Shown here: positions 42,894 through 50,673 of the stretch, one piece after another
How positions within the stretch are numbered: position 1 is the first letter of the stretch
Layout of the letters: each line of letters opens with the position of its first letter
Assembly (NCBI GenBank): GCA_963589005.1
Contig: CAVAJR010000001.1
Span: forward strand, 1 to 64,000
Direction: 5' to 3'
Origin: RGIG5612 sp963589005
GTDB lineage: Bacteria; Bacillota; Clostridia; Lachnospirales; Lachnospiraceae
DNA length: 64,000 nt
Position numbers and translations under genes: made by a program
The notes under the pieces: model-generated
Told to the model about the DNA's origin: nothing
Seen by the model: the letters and a program-made list of their open reading frames with translations, nothing else
Databases searched by the model: none

Positions 42894-44328
42894 GGAGTTT
42901 ATCCGAAGCCTAAGATTTAGGATTCTATTAATTATCCTTATAGTCGGTATCATTCCGATATTTTTCCTGGAATTTGTCTTGACAGGGGTTGCAGAGAGCA
43001 CGGTAATTTCAACCAGATTGAAAAATGCCAGTGCTCAAGTTTCTATGCTTGCAGCTTATTTTTCTCAAGAAATCAATACAAATGAGAATTCAGATAAATT
43101 GACTGAAGAAATCATAGATGACGTATCCGGACTGTTTCTTAACAGAATTCAGGTGGTTAACCGCGATTTTAAGATAATAAGCGATACATATCAGATCAAT
43201 AAGGGAAAGATCTGTATTTCTAAGTATGTAAATAATTGTTTTAACGGTCAGGGAACAGCATTTGTTGATAAGAAAAATCAGTGTCTGATAATAACTCAGC
43301 CGGTTCGCGACAAGAATTCCAATATTAACTATGTCGTTTTTGTTGTAACGTCTATTTCTGATATATATTCAGCAATGGATTCCATAAAGCTTATCGGTAT
43401 TTCAATTATTGTTATTCTGTTGGTAATAGTTCTGTTCTTTGCTGTATTTCTGTCGTATATGACAGCGAAGCCATTTAAAAATATCAATGCCACCATTGCT
43501 AAAATTGACCGGGGGCACATGACAGAGGAGATCAGGCTGAGCGGCTGCAGTGAAGTAGAGACTATATCAGGTTCATTTAATAAGATGCTGGATCGTATAA
43601 ATCAGTTGGAGGACTCCCGACAGATGTTCGTGTCAAATGTATCCCACGAGCTTAAGACGCCAATGACTTCCATGAAGGTATTATGTGATTCGCTTCTTCA
43701 GATGGACAACGTGCCAAATGAAATGTACAGAGAATTCATGTCTGATCTGTCGACAGAGATAAACAGAGAGAATGTTATTATCTCTGACCTTCTGACATTG
43801 GTTAAGCTGGATAATGCAAATATACCGATAAATATCTCCCAGGTTAATATTAATGGCCTGTTGGAGTCGATCCTTAAGATGGTAAAACCATTGGCAGAGC
43901 AAAAGCATATAGATCTGGTTCTGGAGTCATACAGACCTATTGTAGCTGAGGTTGATGAGGTTAAAATGTCAATGGCAATATCTAATCTCGTGGAGAATGG
44001 CATTAAATATAATAATCCGGAAGGATTCGTGCATGTATCGCTTAATGCTGACAGGACATATTTTTATGTAAAGGTTCAGGATAACGGCAAGGGAATCCCT
44101 GCTGATTCTCTGTCTCGTGTCTTCGACCGATTCTACAGAGTTGATAAGGCCAGAGACAGGGCAACAGGAGGCTCAGGTCTGGGACTTTCTATTACCAAGA
44201 GTATCGTGTTGGCACATAATGGCGATATTAAGGTATATAGTGAAGAAGGCAAGGGAACCACGTTCACCATGCAGATTCCATTGACCCATTTTGCGGGTTC
44301 TGATTTTAGCGAAAAGGCGCTGCAGTAA
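42877..44328 (+). CDS. Sensor histidine kinase (WalK/PhoR-like), non-standard start
   Basis: About 483 residues. A first membrane helix (42916-42966, RILLIILIVGIIPIFFLEF) and an outside sensor domain precede a second helix near residues 170-190, a HAMP domain, the H-box FVSNVSHELKTPMTSMK, and HATPase motifs NLVENGIKYNN, DNGKGIP and GGSGLGLSITKS. Frame 42853-42978 contains the first helix but no ATG, GTG or TTG. The first standard start, TTG at 42979, would remove that helix. An ATT at 42877 (or 42874), 6-9 nt after GGGGAG inside the regulator gene, is the best candidate. Alternatives are a sequencing error or another rare start. It phosphorylates the upstream regulator. Confidence 0.85.
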   Translation: MLKRSREFIRSLRFRILLIILIVGIIPIFFLEFVLTGVAESTVISTRLKNASAQVSMLAAYFSQEINTNENSDKLTEEIIDDVSGLFLNRIQVVNRDFKIISDTYQINKGKICISKYVNNCFNGQGTAFVDKKNQCLIITQPVRDKNSNINYVVFVVTSISDIYSAMDSIKLIGISIIVILLVIVLFFAVFLSYMTAKPFKNINATIAKIDRGHMTEEIRLSGCSEVETISGSFNKMLDRINQLEDSRQMFVSNVSHELKTPMTSMKVLCDSLLQMDNVPNEMYREFMSDLSTEINRENVIISDLLTLVKLDNANIPINISQVNINGLLESILKMVKPLAEQKHIDLVLESYRPIVAEVDEVKMSMAISNLVENGIKYNNPEGFVHVSLNADRTYFYVKVQDNGKGIPADSLSRVFDRFYRVDKARDRATGGSGLGLSITKSIVLAHNGDIKVYSEEGKGTTFTMQIPLTHFAGSDFSEKALQ

Positions 44329-45269
44329 TGAAGAACAGAAGACTTATCAGGTTAATAATATTGATGCTTACAGTCGTGCTGGTAGTCATGACATTTTCTT
44401 CATGTGCCGATAGTTCAGAATCTGTGCAATATCTTATTTATTATGTAAATTCTGCCCGCGATGACATAGAATACAGGACTGTTCAGGTGGAAAATGCTCT
44501 GACCATGAATTCAGAGGAGCTGACCCGAACTCTCATTACCAAGATGTTTGATACGGATATGAGTGAGGAAGGATTTTTCTCGGCAAAACCGCAGAATGTA
44601 ACATTAAATGAATTTAATATTAGTGATTCCACAATAACATTTGATTTTGATTCAAGCTATCTTGAAATGACTAATGTTCAGGAGATCACACTAAGGGCTG
44701 CACTCGTACTTACCATGATACAGCAGCCTGGCATAACACAGGTTATGGTTACCGTTGATGGCTCACCGCTTACGGACAGCAGCGGAATCGTTATAGGTGT
44801 GATGAATGCAAGCAATTTTGTTGATGTTCTGCTGAGTGAAGAGGGCATGCTTAAGCAGGAGACAGACCTGACTATCTATTTTACGGATGAGACAGGAACC
44901 AAATTGATCCCGGCAAAATATCATTTTACGATCAATAATAGCAATACTTCTATTGAAGAATACATTGTGCAGCAGCTTATTGCAGGACCTGCGATTGATG
45001 CAACATACAGAACCATATGCGCCGATACTAAGGTGATCAGCATAGTTACATCGGATAGTATCTGCTATGTTAATTTCGACAGCAGCTTCCTTAATCAGGA
45101 GCAGCCAGCCAGTGATGAAATACTTATTTATTCTATAGTTAATTCTTTATGCAGTCTTCCATATGTGAGCAGCGTTCAGTTTATGGTTGACGGCAGCTCT
45201 GATGTGAGACTTCACACAGTAACTGATCTGAGTATGCCTTTTGCCCGCAACAGGAGTCTCGAACAGTAA
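44328..45269 (+). CDS. GerMN-domain lipoprotein
   Basis: A 313-residue predicted lipoprotein: basic N-terminus, hydrophobic core and lipobox TFSSC near residue 26. Two GerMN (sporulation/germination) modules follow, at about residues 35-165 and 175-300, the second with YIVQQLIAGPAIDATYRTIC. GerMN proteins occur in spore germination and also alongside WalRK-like systems as envelope lipoproteins such as LpqB. Here its ATG shares one base with the kinase stop (TAATG), so it is coupled to the two-component pair and may modulate the sensor. That role is inference. Confidence 0.88.
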   Translation: MKNRRLIRLIILMLTVVLVVMTFSSCADSSESVQYLIYYVNSARDDIEYRTVQVENALTMNSEELTRTLITKMFDTDMSEEGFFSAKPQNVTLNEFNISDSTITFDFDSSYLEMTNVQEITLRAALVLTMIQQPGITQVMVTVDGSPLTDSSGIVIGVMNASNFVDVLLSEEGMLKQETDLTIYFTDETGTKLIPAKYHFTINNSNTSIEEYIVQQLIAGPAIDATYRTICADTKVISIVTSDSICYVNFDSSFLNQEQPASDEILIYSIVNSLCSLPYVSSVQFMVDGSSDVRLHTVTDLSMPFARNRSLEQ

Positions 45270-45274
45270 AATTA

Positions 45275-47845
45275 ATGCTGAAAAGACCTATATTTATAGT
45301 GGCCGCTGTATTAACAATAGCGGTCATATTTCTTAACAGGCTGTATCCGTCCTTGTGGCAGCCTGATTTGAGTACCCTGGAAAATGATGAGAAAATAGTC
45401 CTGACGGGAACAATCTGTAAAACAGAAGAAAAAAATGATCGTATATATGTCTATCTGAAAAATGCAATGGCTGCGCAGCCAGGCAATGTTTCTGCAGCAA
45501 GTCGAGATTACGCCGGATACAGTATTTCACTAAATGAAAGTAAAGATCAGACTGCGCGTGTCGTGAATCTCGGCGTGCAGCCATTGTTCGAAAACGCCTG
45601 CGCTGATTGTTTTCTCGCAATGGCTGCGCCGTCCCGTCACGCATATAGTCCTGACAGTGTCATTAATGCAAAAAAAGCAATTCTAATAATGACAGCTGAA
45701 GATTTCCACGATATAGATATTAAAATCGGCAATAAATTAACCTCAGTGTGCAGTTACAAAACCTTCAATAGGGCAAGAAATAATGGCAATTATGATGAAG
45801 AGGATTATTATCATTCTCTCGGCATATTTCTTAAGGCTGAGAATAGATCAGCAGTGATAACTGATGCCTCCTACGATCATTTAGCACAGTTTTTAAATGA
45901 ACTCAGACAGGGACTTGTAAGATCAATCTATGATTCTGTACAGGATGAGGAGACAGCAGGCATTCTTGCAGCCATATGCACAGGGGACAGATCTGGATTG
46001 ACAGAGGATACTAAGACATTATATCAAAGCAGCGGAATTGCTCATATTCTGGCGGTATCAGGACTTCATATATCATTGATCGGAATGACTATATTCAGAA
46101 TTATACGGAAAAAATTCAGGTTCGGGATCAGTGCGGCCGTTTCGGGATTTCTGATGCTGTGCTTTTGCATAATGAGCAGTGCATCTGCATCATCTGTCAG
46201 GGCAACTATAATGTTTGCAGTACAGATAGCCGCTATATGGATGGGAAAAAACTATGATATGATCTGTTCACTATCGCTGGCTGCTATATTGCTGCTTATA
46301 TCCAATCCATGGTATATATCTAATTCCGGATTTCAATTGTCATTCGCTGCGCTTGCAGCAGCCGCATTTGTTGCTCCGTCTGTAAATGAATTCTTCAAAG
46401 TGAAGAAAAAGCTGGCGTCAGGATTATATATGAGCACAGCAATAACATTTGTTACAATGCCCATAATCATGACAAATTATTATGAGATTCCGATATATTC
46501 CATATTTCTCAATGTGATAGTAGTACCGATTATGAGCGTAGTGCTTGGTATGGGAATATTGTCGGCAATCTGGGGCATGGTTAGCGTTCTCATGGGGAAA
46601 TTCCTGTGCGGACTGGCAGTTTATATAGTATATTTCATCAAATGGTCCTGCAGTCTGTCGCAGAGGCTTCCATTTCACAATATTGTAACCGGCTCGCCTG
46701 ATGAATGGAAGATAATAATCTATTATGTGGCACTTTCATTGCTTACTTTGGCTATGAGGATATGTGCGGGGATTCAGCATAAGAACGGTAATGGAACAAA
46801 AACAGCATATTCTTGCAATAAAAAACGGCGGACGTCATTGAGCGTGAATAATAATGCAAATTGTGTTACGGCAGCAAGAGGTAGTGATTTTGAACAGGAA
46901 CGAACAAAGGATGATTTCAAAGTAAAATTACTCAAGTATATGTTGCTAATTTCTGCTTCGATGTGCGTTGTTTTCCTGGGCAGCAACAGGCAGATGGAAA
47001 ATCTGAAAATTTCCATGATTGATGTAGGACAGGGAGAGTGCCTTCTAATTGAGAGTCCGTCGGGTGTGAATTATATGATAGATGCCGGCACGACATCTGT
47101 AAGCAATCTGACAAAATATAGGATCGCAGGTGCCGTAAAATATGAAGGCATAGGCTGTATAGATTATATGATAGTAACGCATCCTGACACGGATCACATG
47201 AGTGCAGTGATGGAGCTTCTGGAGGCAATGCCAGTGGTACAAACTACAGATCAGGAAACCAGTCCAATATCTTATAATATAAAAATATCCAATCTCATGC
47301 TTTATTATATGCCGGATAATGAACACTATCAGGAGCTGGTGCAGCTGGCGGCAGAACGCGGTGTGAACGTAATAAATATCCATGCAGGAATGAAGATTAA
47401 CGATGCGGGTATGACACTCAGATGTATATATCCGTCAGAAATACTTAGTTCAGATGATACAAATGAATATTCTCTGGTATTTGAATTGCTGTATGGCGAT
47501 TTTTCGGCTGTGATAACAGGTGACGTTGAAGAAACAGGCGAAAGCGAGATATTATCGCTGGGAGCAACCGGATTAAGCAGGGGAAGTTATACACTTCTTG
47601 ATGTGGCACATCACGGCTCGAAATCGTCCTCTTCAGCTGAATTTATCAACGAAGTGAGCCCGAGGGCGGCTATTATCTCAGCAGGCGTTAATAATATGTA
47701 CGGACATCCGCATGAGCAGACACTGCAGCGATTGACGGATGCAGGGGCGTTGGTATATTGTACATCATGGAACGGGCAGATAAATGTCACCGCTCATCAA
47801 GATGGAAGGGTGGAGCTGACATATAAATTGGATGAGGAAAATTGA
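45275..47845 (+). CDS. comEC: ComEC/Rec2 DNA uptake channel
   Basis: An 856-residue protein forming the transformation channel for single-stranded DNA. N-terminal helices and the DUF4131 domain are followed by the Competence domain (LAAICTGDRSGLTEDTK, HILAVSGLHISLIGM) with many membrane helices to about residue 500, and a C-terminal metallo-beta-lactamase domain with ISMIDVGQGECLLIE, THPDTDHMSAV and DVAHHGSKSSSS. All three parts are present and the length is normal, so it looks intact. There is no strong ribosome site at the ATG 5 nt after the GerMN gene, so coupling is likely. Confidence 0.95.
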   Translation: MLKRPIFIVAAVLTIAVIFLNRLYPSLWQPDLSTLENDEKIVLTGTICKTEEKNDRIYVYLKNAMAAQPGNVSAASRDYAGYSISLNESKDQTARVVNLGVQPLFENACADCFLAMAAPSRHAYSPDSVINAKKAILIMTAEDFHDIDIKIGNKLTSVCSYKTFNRARNNGNYDEEDYYHSLGIFLKAENRSAVITDASYDHLAQFLNELRQGLVRSIYDSVQDEETAGILAAICTGDRSGLTEDTKTLYQSSGIAHILAVSGLHISLIGMTIFRIIRKKFRFGISAAVSGFLMLCFCIMSSASASSVRATIMFAVQIAAIWMGKNYDMICSLSLAAILLLISNPWYISNSGFQLSFAALAAAAFVAPSVNEFFKVKKKLASGLYMSTAITFVTMPIIMTNYYEIPIYSIFLNVIVVPIMSVVLGMGILSAIWGMVSVLMGKFLCGLAVYIVYFIKWSCSLSQRLPFHNIVTGSPDEWKIIIYYVALSLLTLAMRICAGIQHKNGNGTKTAYSCNKKRRTSLSVNNNANCVTAARGSDFEQERTKDDFKVKLLKYMLLISASMCVVFLGSNRQMENLKISMIDVGQGECLLIESPSGVNYMIDAGTTSVSNLTKYRIAGAVKYEGIGCIDYMIVTHPDTDHMSAVMELLEAMPVVQTTDQETSPISYNIKISNLMLYYMPDNEHYQELVQLAAERGVNVINIHAGMKINDAGMTLRCIYPSEILSSDDTNEYSLVFELLYGDFSAVITGDVEETGESEILSLGATGLSRGSYTLLDVAHHGSKSSSSAEFINEVSPRAAIISAGVNNMYGHPHEQTLQRLTDAGALVYCTSWNGQINVTAHQDGRVELTYKLDEEN

Positions 47846-48035
47846 AAACATTGCGGCTGGTCGTGTACCTGCAGCATTGACCATTTATGATGGTACGCAG
47901 CAAAATTGTTTAAACATAAATATCATGCAATTGAATTAAGGATGGGTGCATCTCTTAATTCTCACTTGTCTTGAACAGTGGGATGATATAAGATTGCCTA
48001 GATGAATATTTGAAAGCAGGGTAGATCACCTTAAT

Positions 48036-49058
48036 ATGGAATTTAATTCTAATGACTTGAAAAAAGGAAATATTGCAAATGTATACCTCTTCTATGGCGA
48101 GGAGGCGTACAAGAAACGCAATTATAAGGATGAACTGAAAGAGGCCGTGACAGCGGGCAATATGATGAATTATGCACAGTTCGCGGGTAAGGACATAGAC
48201 TGGCAGGAAATATATGATGCTGCGATGACCATGCCGTTTTTTGCAAATAAGAAGCTCATAGTGGTGGAAAACTCTGATAAATTTAAAGCCAAAAAAAATG
48301 AAGAAACAGATGCTGTGCCTGCCGCAAAAAAATCTAAGGAGCCGGATATACTGGAAAAGATTCTTACAGATCTGCCGGAGACCACATGTCTTGCATTCTT
48401 CGAGGATGGAGCAGCTAAGAATAAAAAGGTATATAAACTTGTTGCATCCAAGGGGGTTGTCTGCGAATGCAAGGTGGATACAGAGTATGATGTTGTAAAA
48501 TGGCTTAAAAAAGGTTTTGCACAAGAAAATAAGACTATTGATCCTTCAACCATTCATCTGATGGTATCACGCATTGGACTCGATTATGACAGATTAAGAG
48601 CTGAATTTGAGAAGGTTATAAGTTATACCTATGGCAAGAAGAAAGTCGAGAACTCTGATATACTGGCCATAACATCGGAAAATATTGAATCGAAGATATT
48701 CGATATGCTTACCGCTATGTGTGAGAAAAATATAGGCAGGGCGCTGTCAAAATATCATGATCTTCTGACTAATAAGGAGCATCCGCTATATATTCTGGCA
48801 ATGCTGAGGAGCCAGTTCAGAACTATATTGCAGGTTGCTGAGCTGACGGAAAAGGGGCTGACATCATATGCCATATCGAAGACAGTCGGAAGACATTCGT
48901 CTGTAGTCAATAATATGATAAGCTGCTTGCAATATTTTCCTCGTACAAGGATCGAGGATATATTAGATGAAATATCAGAAACAGACAGAAAAATCAAAAC
49001 CGGTGATGTAGAAGATCAGATCGGAGTAGAGCTGCTGATCATAAAATTATCAACTTGA
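48036..49058 (+). CDS. holA: DNA polymerase III subunit delta
   Basis: A 340-residue HolA, the clamp-loader delta subunit that opens the beta clamp. The N-terminal NVYLFYGEEAYKKRNYKDEL fits the AAA-like fold without a functional P-loop; LVASKGVVCECK and the C-terminal helical collar (ILAMLRSQFRTILQVAEL, DRKIKTGDVEDQIGVELLI) are typical. In Firmicutes comEC-holA-rpsT is the usual order; rpsT is not found here, and infC follows instead. The ribosome site is weak. Confidence 0.93.
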   Translation: MEFNSNDLKKGNIANVYLFYGEEAYKKRNYKDELKEAVTAGNMMNYAQFAGKDIDWQEIYDAAMTMPFFANKKLIVVENSDKFKAKKNEETDAVPAAKKSKEPDILEKILTDLPETTCLAFFEDGAAKNKKVYKLVASKGVVCECKVDTEYDVVKWLKKGFAQENKTIDPSTIHLMVSRIGLDYDRLRAEFEKVISYTYGKKKVENSDILAITSENIESKIFDMLTAMCEKNIGRALSKYHDLLTNKEHPLYILAMLRSQFRTILQVAELTEKGLTSYAISKTVGRHSSVVNNMISCLQYFPRTRIEDILDEISETDRKIKTGDVEDQIGVELLIIKLST

Positions 49059-49165
49059 AACCCTAACTGATGAAAGCATATGAAAGTAACTGCTCAGCGG
49101 AAATTGTGTGCGGAATGCAGCCGTCAGCTTTCGGTGAAAATGGTTTATATTCGGTGAAAATTATG

Positions 49166-49194
49166 TTGACATGGCACAATTGCAATGATAGACT
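49166..49194 (+). promoter_or_regulatory. infC operon promoter
   Basis: TTGACA at 49166-49171, 17 nt, TAGACT at 49189-49194. Transcription would start near 49201. Confidence 0.85.
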
Positions 49195-49200
49195 ATCACA

Positions 49201-49330
49201 GTCGTTTGAAAACAAAGAAGAGTTCCACTCTCACCACGTCGCTTGAGATGCGCACGATGGTTAATATTTTCAGACAATCACAGGATTGTTCTGGACTTAT
49301 GGGTGGATACGCAGGTATCCATTTTTTATT
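49201..49330 (+). promoter_or_regulatory. infC-rpmI-rplT leader with attenuator
   Basis: The leader begins with a segment containing AGAGTTCCACTCTCACCACG (near 49220), of the kind seen in Firmicute infC/L20 leaders, then a hairpin ACAATC/GATTGT (about 49273-49290) and an intrinsic terminator TGGATAC (49304-49310) with GTATCCA (49315-49321) and a T run. In Bacillus, L20 represses this operon through such a leader; the same logic is likely here. The RNA family assignment is from memory of the pattern, not a search. Confidence 0.75.
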
Positions 49331-49419
49331 GCAGAAAATAGTATGTCATTAAGGCATTGTCTGCTCGAGTGGATAGAGATGTTCGATTATTAAAAAGTGC
49401 TTGTCACTTGGGAGGTGAG

Positions 49420-49926
49420 ATTATCGACAACTTAATTAATGAACAGATACGGGCCAAGGAAGTAAGATTACTTGGAGAGGAAGGACAGCAGCTAGGAATT
49501 TTCAGCCTACAGGAAGCGCTTGCTCAAGCGGAGGAGGCCGGAGTGGATCTGGTTCTTATTGCGCCTAAGGCAGAACCGCCTGTTTGCAGGATCATAGATT
49601 ACGGAAAATACCGCTATGAGCAGCTGCGCAGGGAGAAGGAAGCGAAAAAGAAACAGAAGATCGTAGAGATCAAAGAGATCAGACTTTCACCGAATATCGA
49701 CATAAACGATATCAGGACCAAGGCTAATAACGCAAGAAAGTTCATTGAAAAAGGTGACAAGGTCAAGGTGGCTCTCAGATTCAGAGGAAGAGAGATGGCA
49801 CATATGCAGGAGAGTAAGCATCATCTTGATGATTTTGCTGAGATGCTCTCAGATGTGGCTAATGTTGATAAAGCACCGAAGGTTGAGGGCAGGAATATGG
49901 TTATGTTCCTGACACAGAAGAAGTAA
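49420..49926 (+). CDS. infC: Translation initiation factor IF-3
   Basis: A 168-residue IF-3. The N-domain has LINEQIRAKEVRLL and the signature region CRIIDYGKYRYEQLRREKEA; the C-domain ends KVEGRNMVMFL. It keeps the 30S subunit free and checks start codons. The start is the classical ATT (49420), behind GGAGGTGA at 49411-49418; this rare codon lets IF-3 limit its own synthesis. In-frame TTG or GTG codons further upstream lack ribosome sites and would add non-family residues. It is first in the infC-rpmI-rplT operon. Confidence 0.95.
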   Translation: MIDNLINEQIRAKEVRLLGEEGQQLGIFSLQEALAQAEEAGVDLVLIAPKAEPPVCRIIDYGKYRYEQLRREKEAKKKQKIVEIKEIRLSPNIDINDIRTKANNARKFIEKGDKVKVALRFRGREMAHMQESKHHLDDFAEMLSDVANVDKAPKVEGRNMVMFLTQKK

Positions 49927-49958
49927 ACGATAATAATTAACTACTAGGAGGAATAGAT

Positions 49959-50156
49959 ATGCCAAAGGTAAAAACAAAAAGAGCAGCTGCTAAGCGTTTT
50001 AAAAAGACAGCAGATGGAAATTTAAAGAGAAATAAGGCATTCAAGAGCCACATTCTTACAAAGAAAACAACGAAGAGAAAACGTAACCTTCGTAAAGCAA
50101 CAATGACTGATGCTACTAATGTTAAGAACATGAAGAAGATCTTACCATACCTGTAA
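49959..50156 (+). CDS. rpmI: 50S ribosomal protein L35
   Basis: A 65-residue, very basic L35 with PKVKTKRAAAKRFKKT at the N-terminus and the C-terminal KKILPYL. CTAGGAGGAATAGAT serves the ATG. Second gene of the infC operon. Confidence 0.97.
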   Translation: MPKVKTKRAAAKRFKKTADGNLKRNKAFKSHILTKKTTKRKRNLRKATMTDATNVKNMKKILPYL

Positions 50157-50180
50157 GAGATCAGAACGGAGGAATGAAGA

Positions 50181-50537
50181 ATGGCAAGAATTAAAGGTGG
50201 CTTAAATGCCAAGAAAAAACACAACAGAACTTTAAAGCTGGCTAAGGGATACAGAGGTGCCAGATCAAAACAGTATAGAGTTGCAAAACAGTCTGTAATG
50301 CGTGCATTAGCAACATCATATGCAGGCAGAAAGCAGAAGAAGCGTCAGTTCAGACAGCTGTGGATTGCACGTATCAATGCAGCAGCAAGAATGAATGACC
50401 TTTCATACAGCAAGTTTATGTATGGATTAAAGCTTGCTGGATCTGATCTGAACAGAAAGGTTCTGGCAGATATTGCTGTTAACGATGCAGCAGCTTTTGC
50501 ACAGTTAGCAGAAACAGCTAAGAAAGCATTACAGTAA
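50181..50537 (+). CDS. rplT: 50S ribosomal protein L20
   Basis: A 118-residue L20. MARIKGGLNAKKKHNRTLKL and GYRGARSKQYRVAKQSVMRA are diagnostic. It binds 23S rRNA early in assembly and is the likely autoregulator acting on the infC leader. ACGGAGG precedes the ATG; a terminator follows. Confidence 0.97.
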   Translation: MARIKGGLNAKKKHNRTLKLAKGYRGARSKQYRVAKQSVMRALATSYAGRKQKKRQFRQLWIARINAAARMNDLSYSKFMYGLKLAGSDLNRKVLADIAVNDAAAFAQLAETAKKALQ

Positions 50538-50552
50538 TCTACGAATTGTAAT

Positions 50553-50596
50553 AAGCGGGCTGCGTGTCGAGAAAGACACCGCCCGCTTTATTTTTT
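50553..50596 (+). terminator. Terminator of the infC operon
   Basis: A long stem: AAGCGGGC (50553-50560) with GCCCGCTT (50581-50588), and inside it GTGTC/GACAC, then TATTTTTTC. Confidence 0.93.
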
Positions 50597-50673
50597 CTGG
50601 AACAGTCATCCTGCATGTTACGGCAATATATTGGATGAAGGTAACAGAAAATTTGCTGAAAGGAACATATGTG

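Larger units (their letters stand above)
49059..49419. other. holA-infC intergenic region with operon leader
   Basis: 361 nt. The first 100 nt show nothing clear. From 49166 it holds the infC promoter, a structured leader and an intrinsic terminator, described separately. Confidence 0.8.

Noticed and set aside
42979..44328. Kinase starting at TTG 42979
   Set aside because: This would remove the first transmembrane helix, which is clearly encoded in the same frame upstream.
49357..49419. infC starting at an upstream TTG or GTG
   Set aside because: No ribosome site precedes them; ATT at 49420 has GGAGGTGA and gives a normal IF-3 length.
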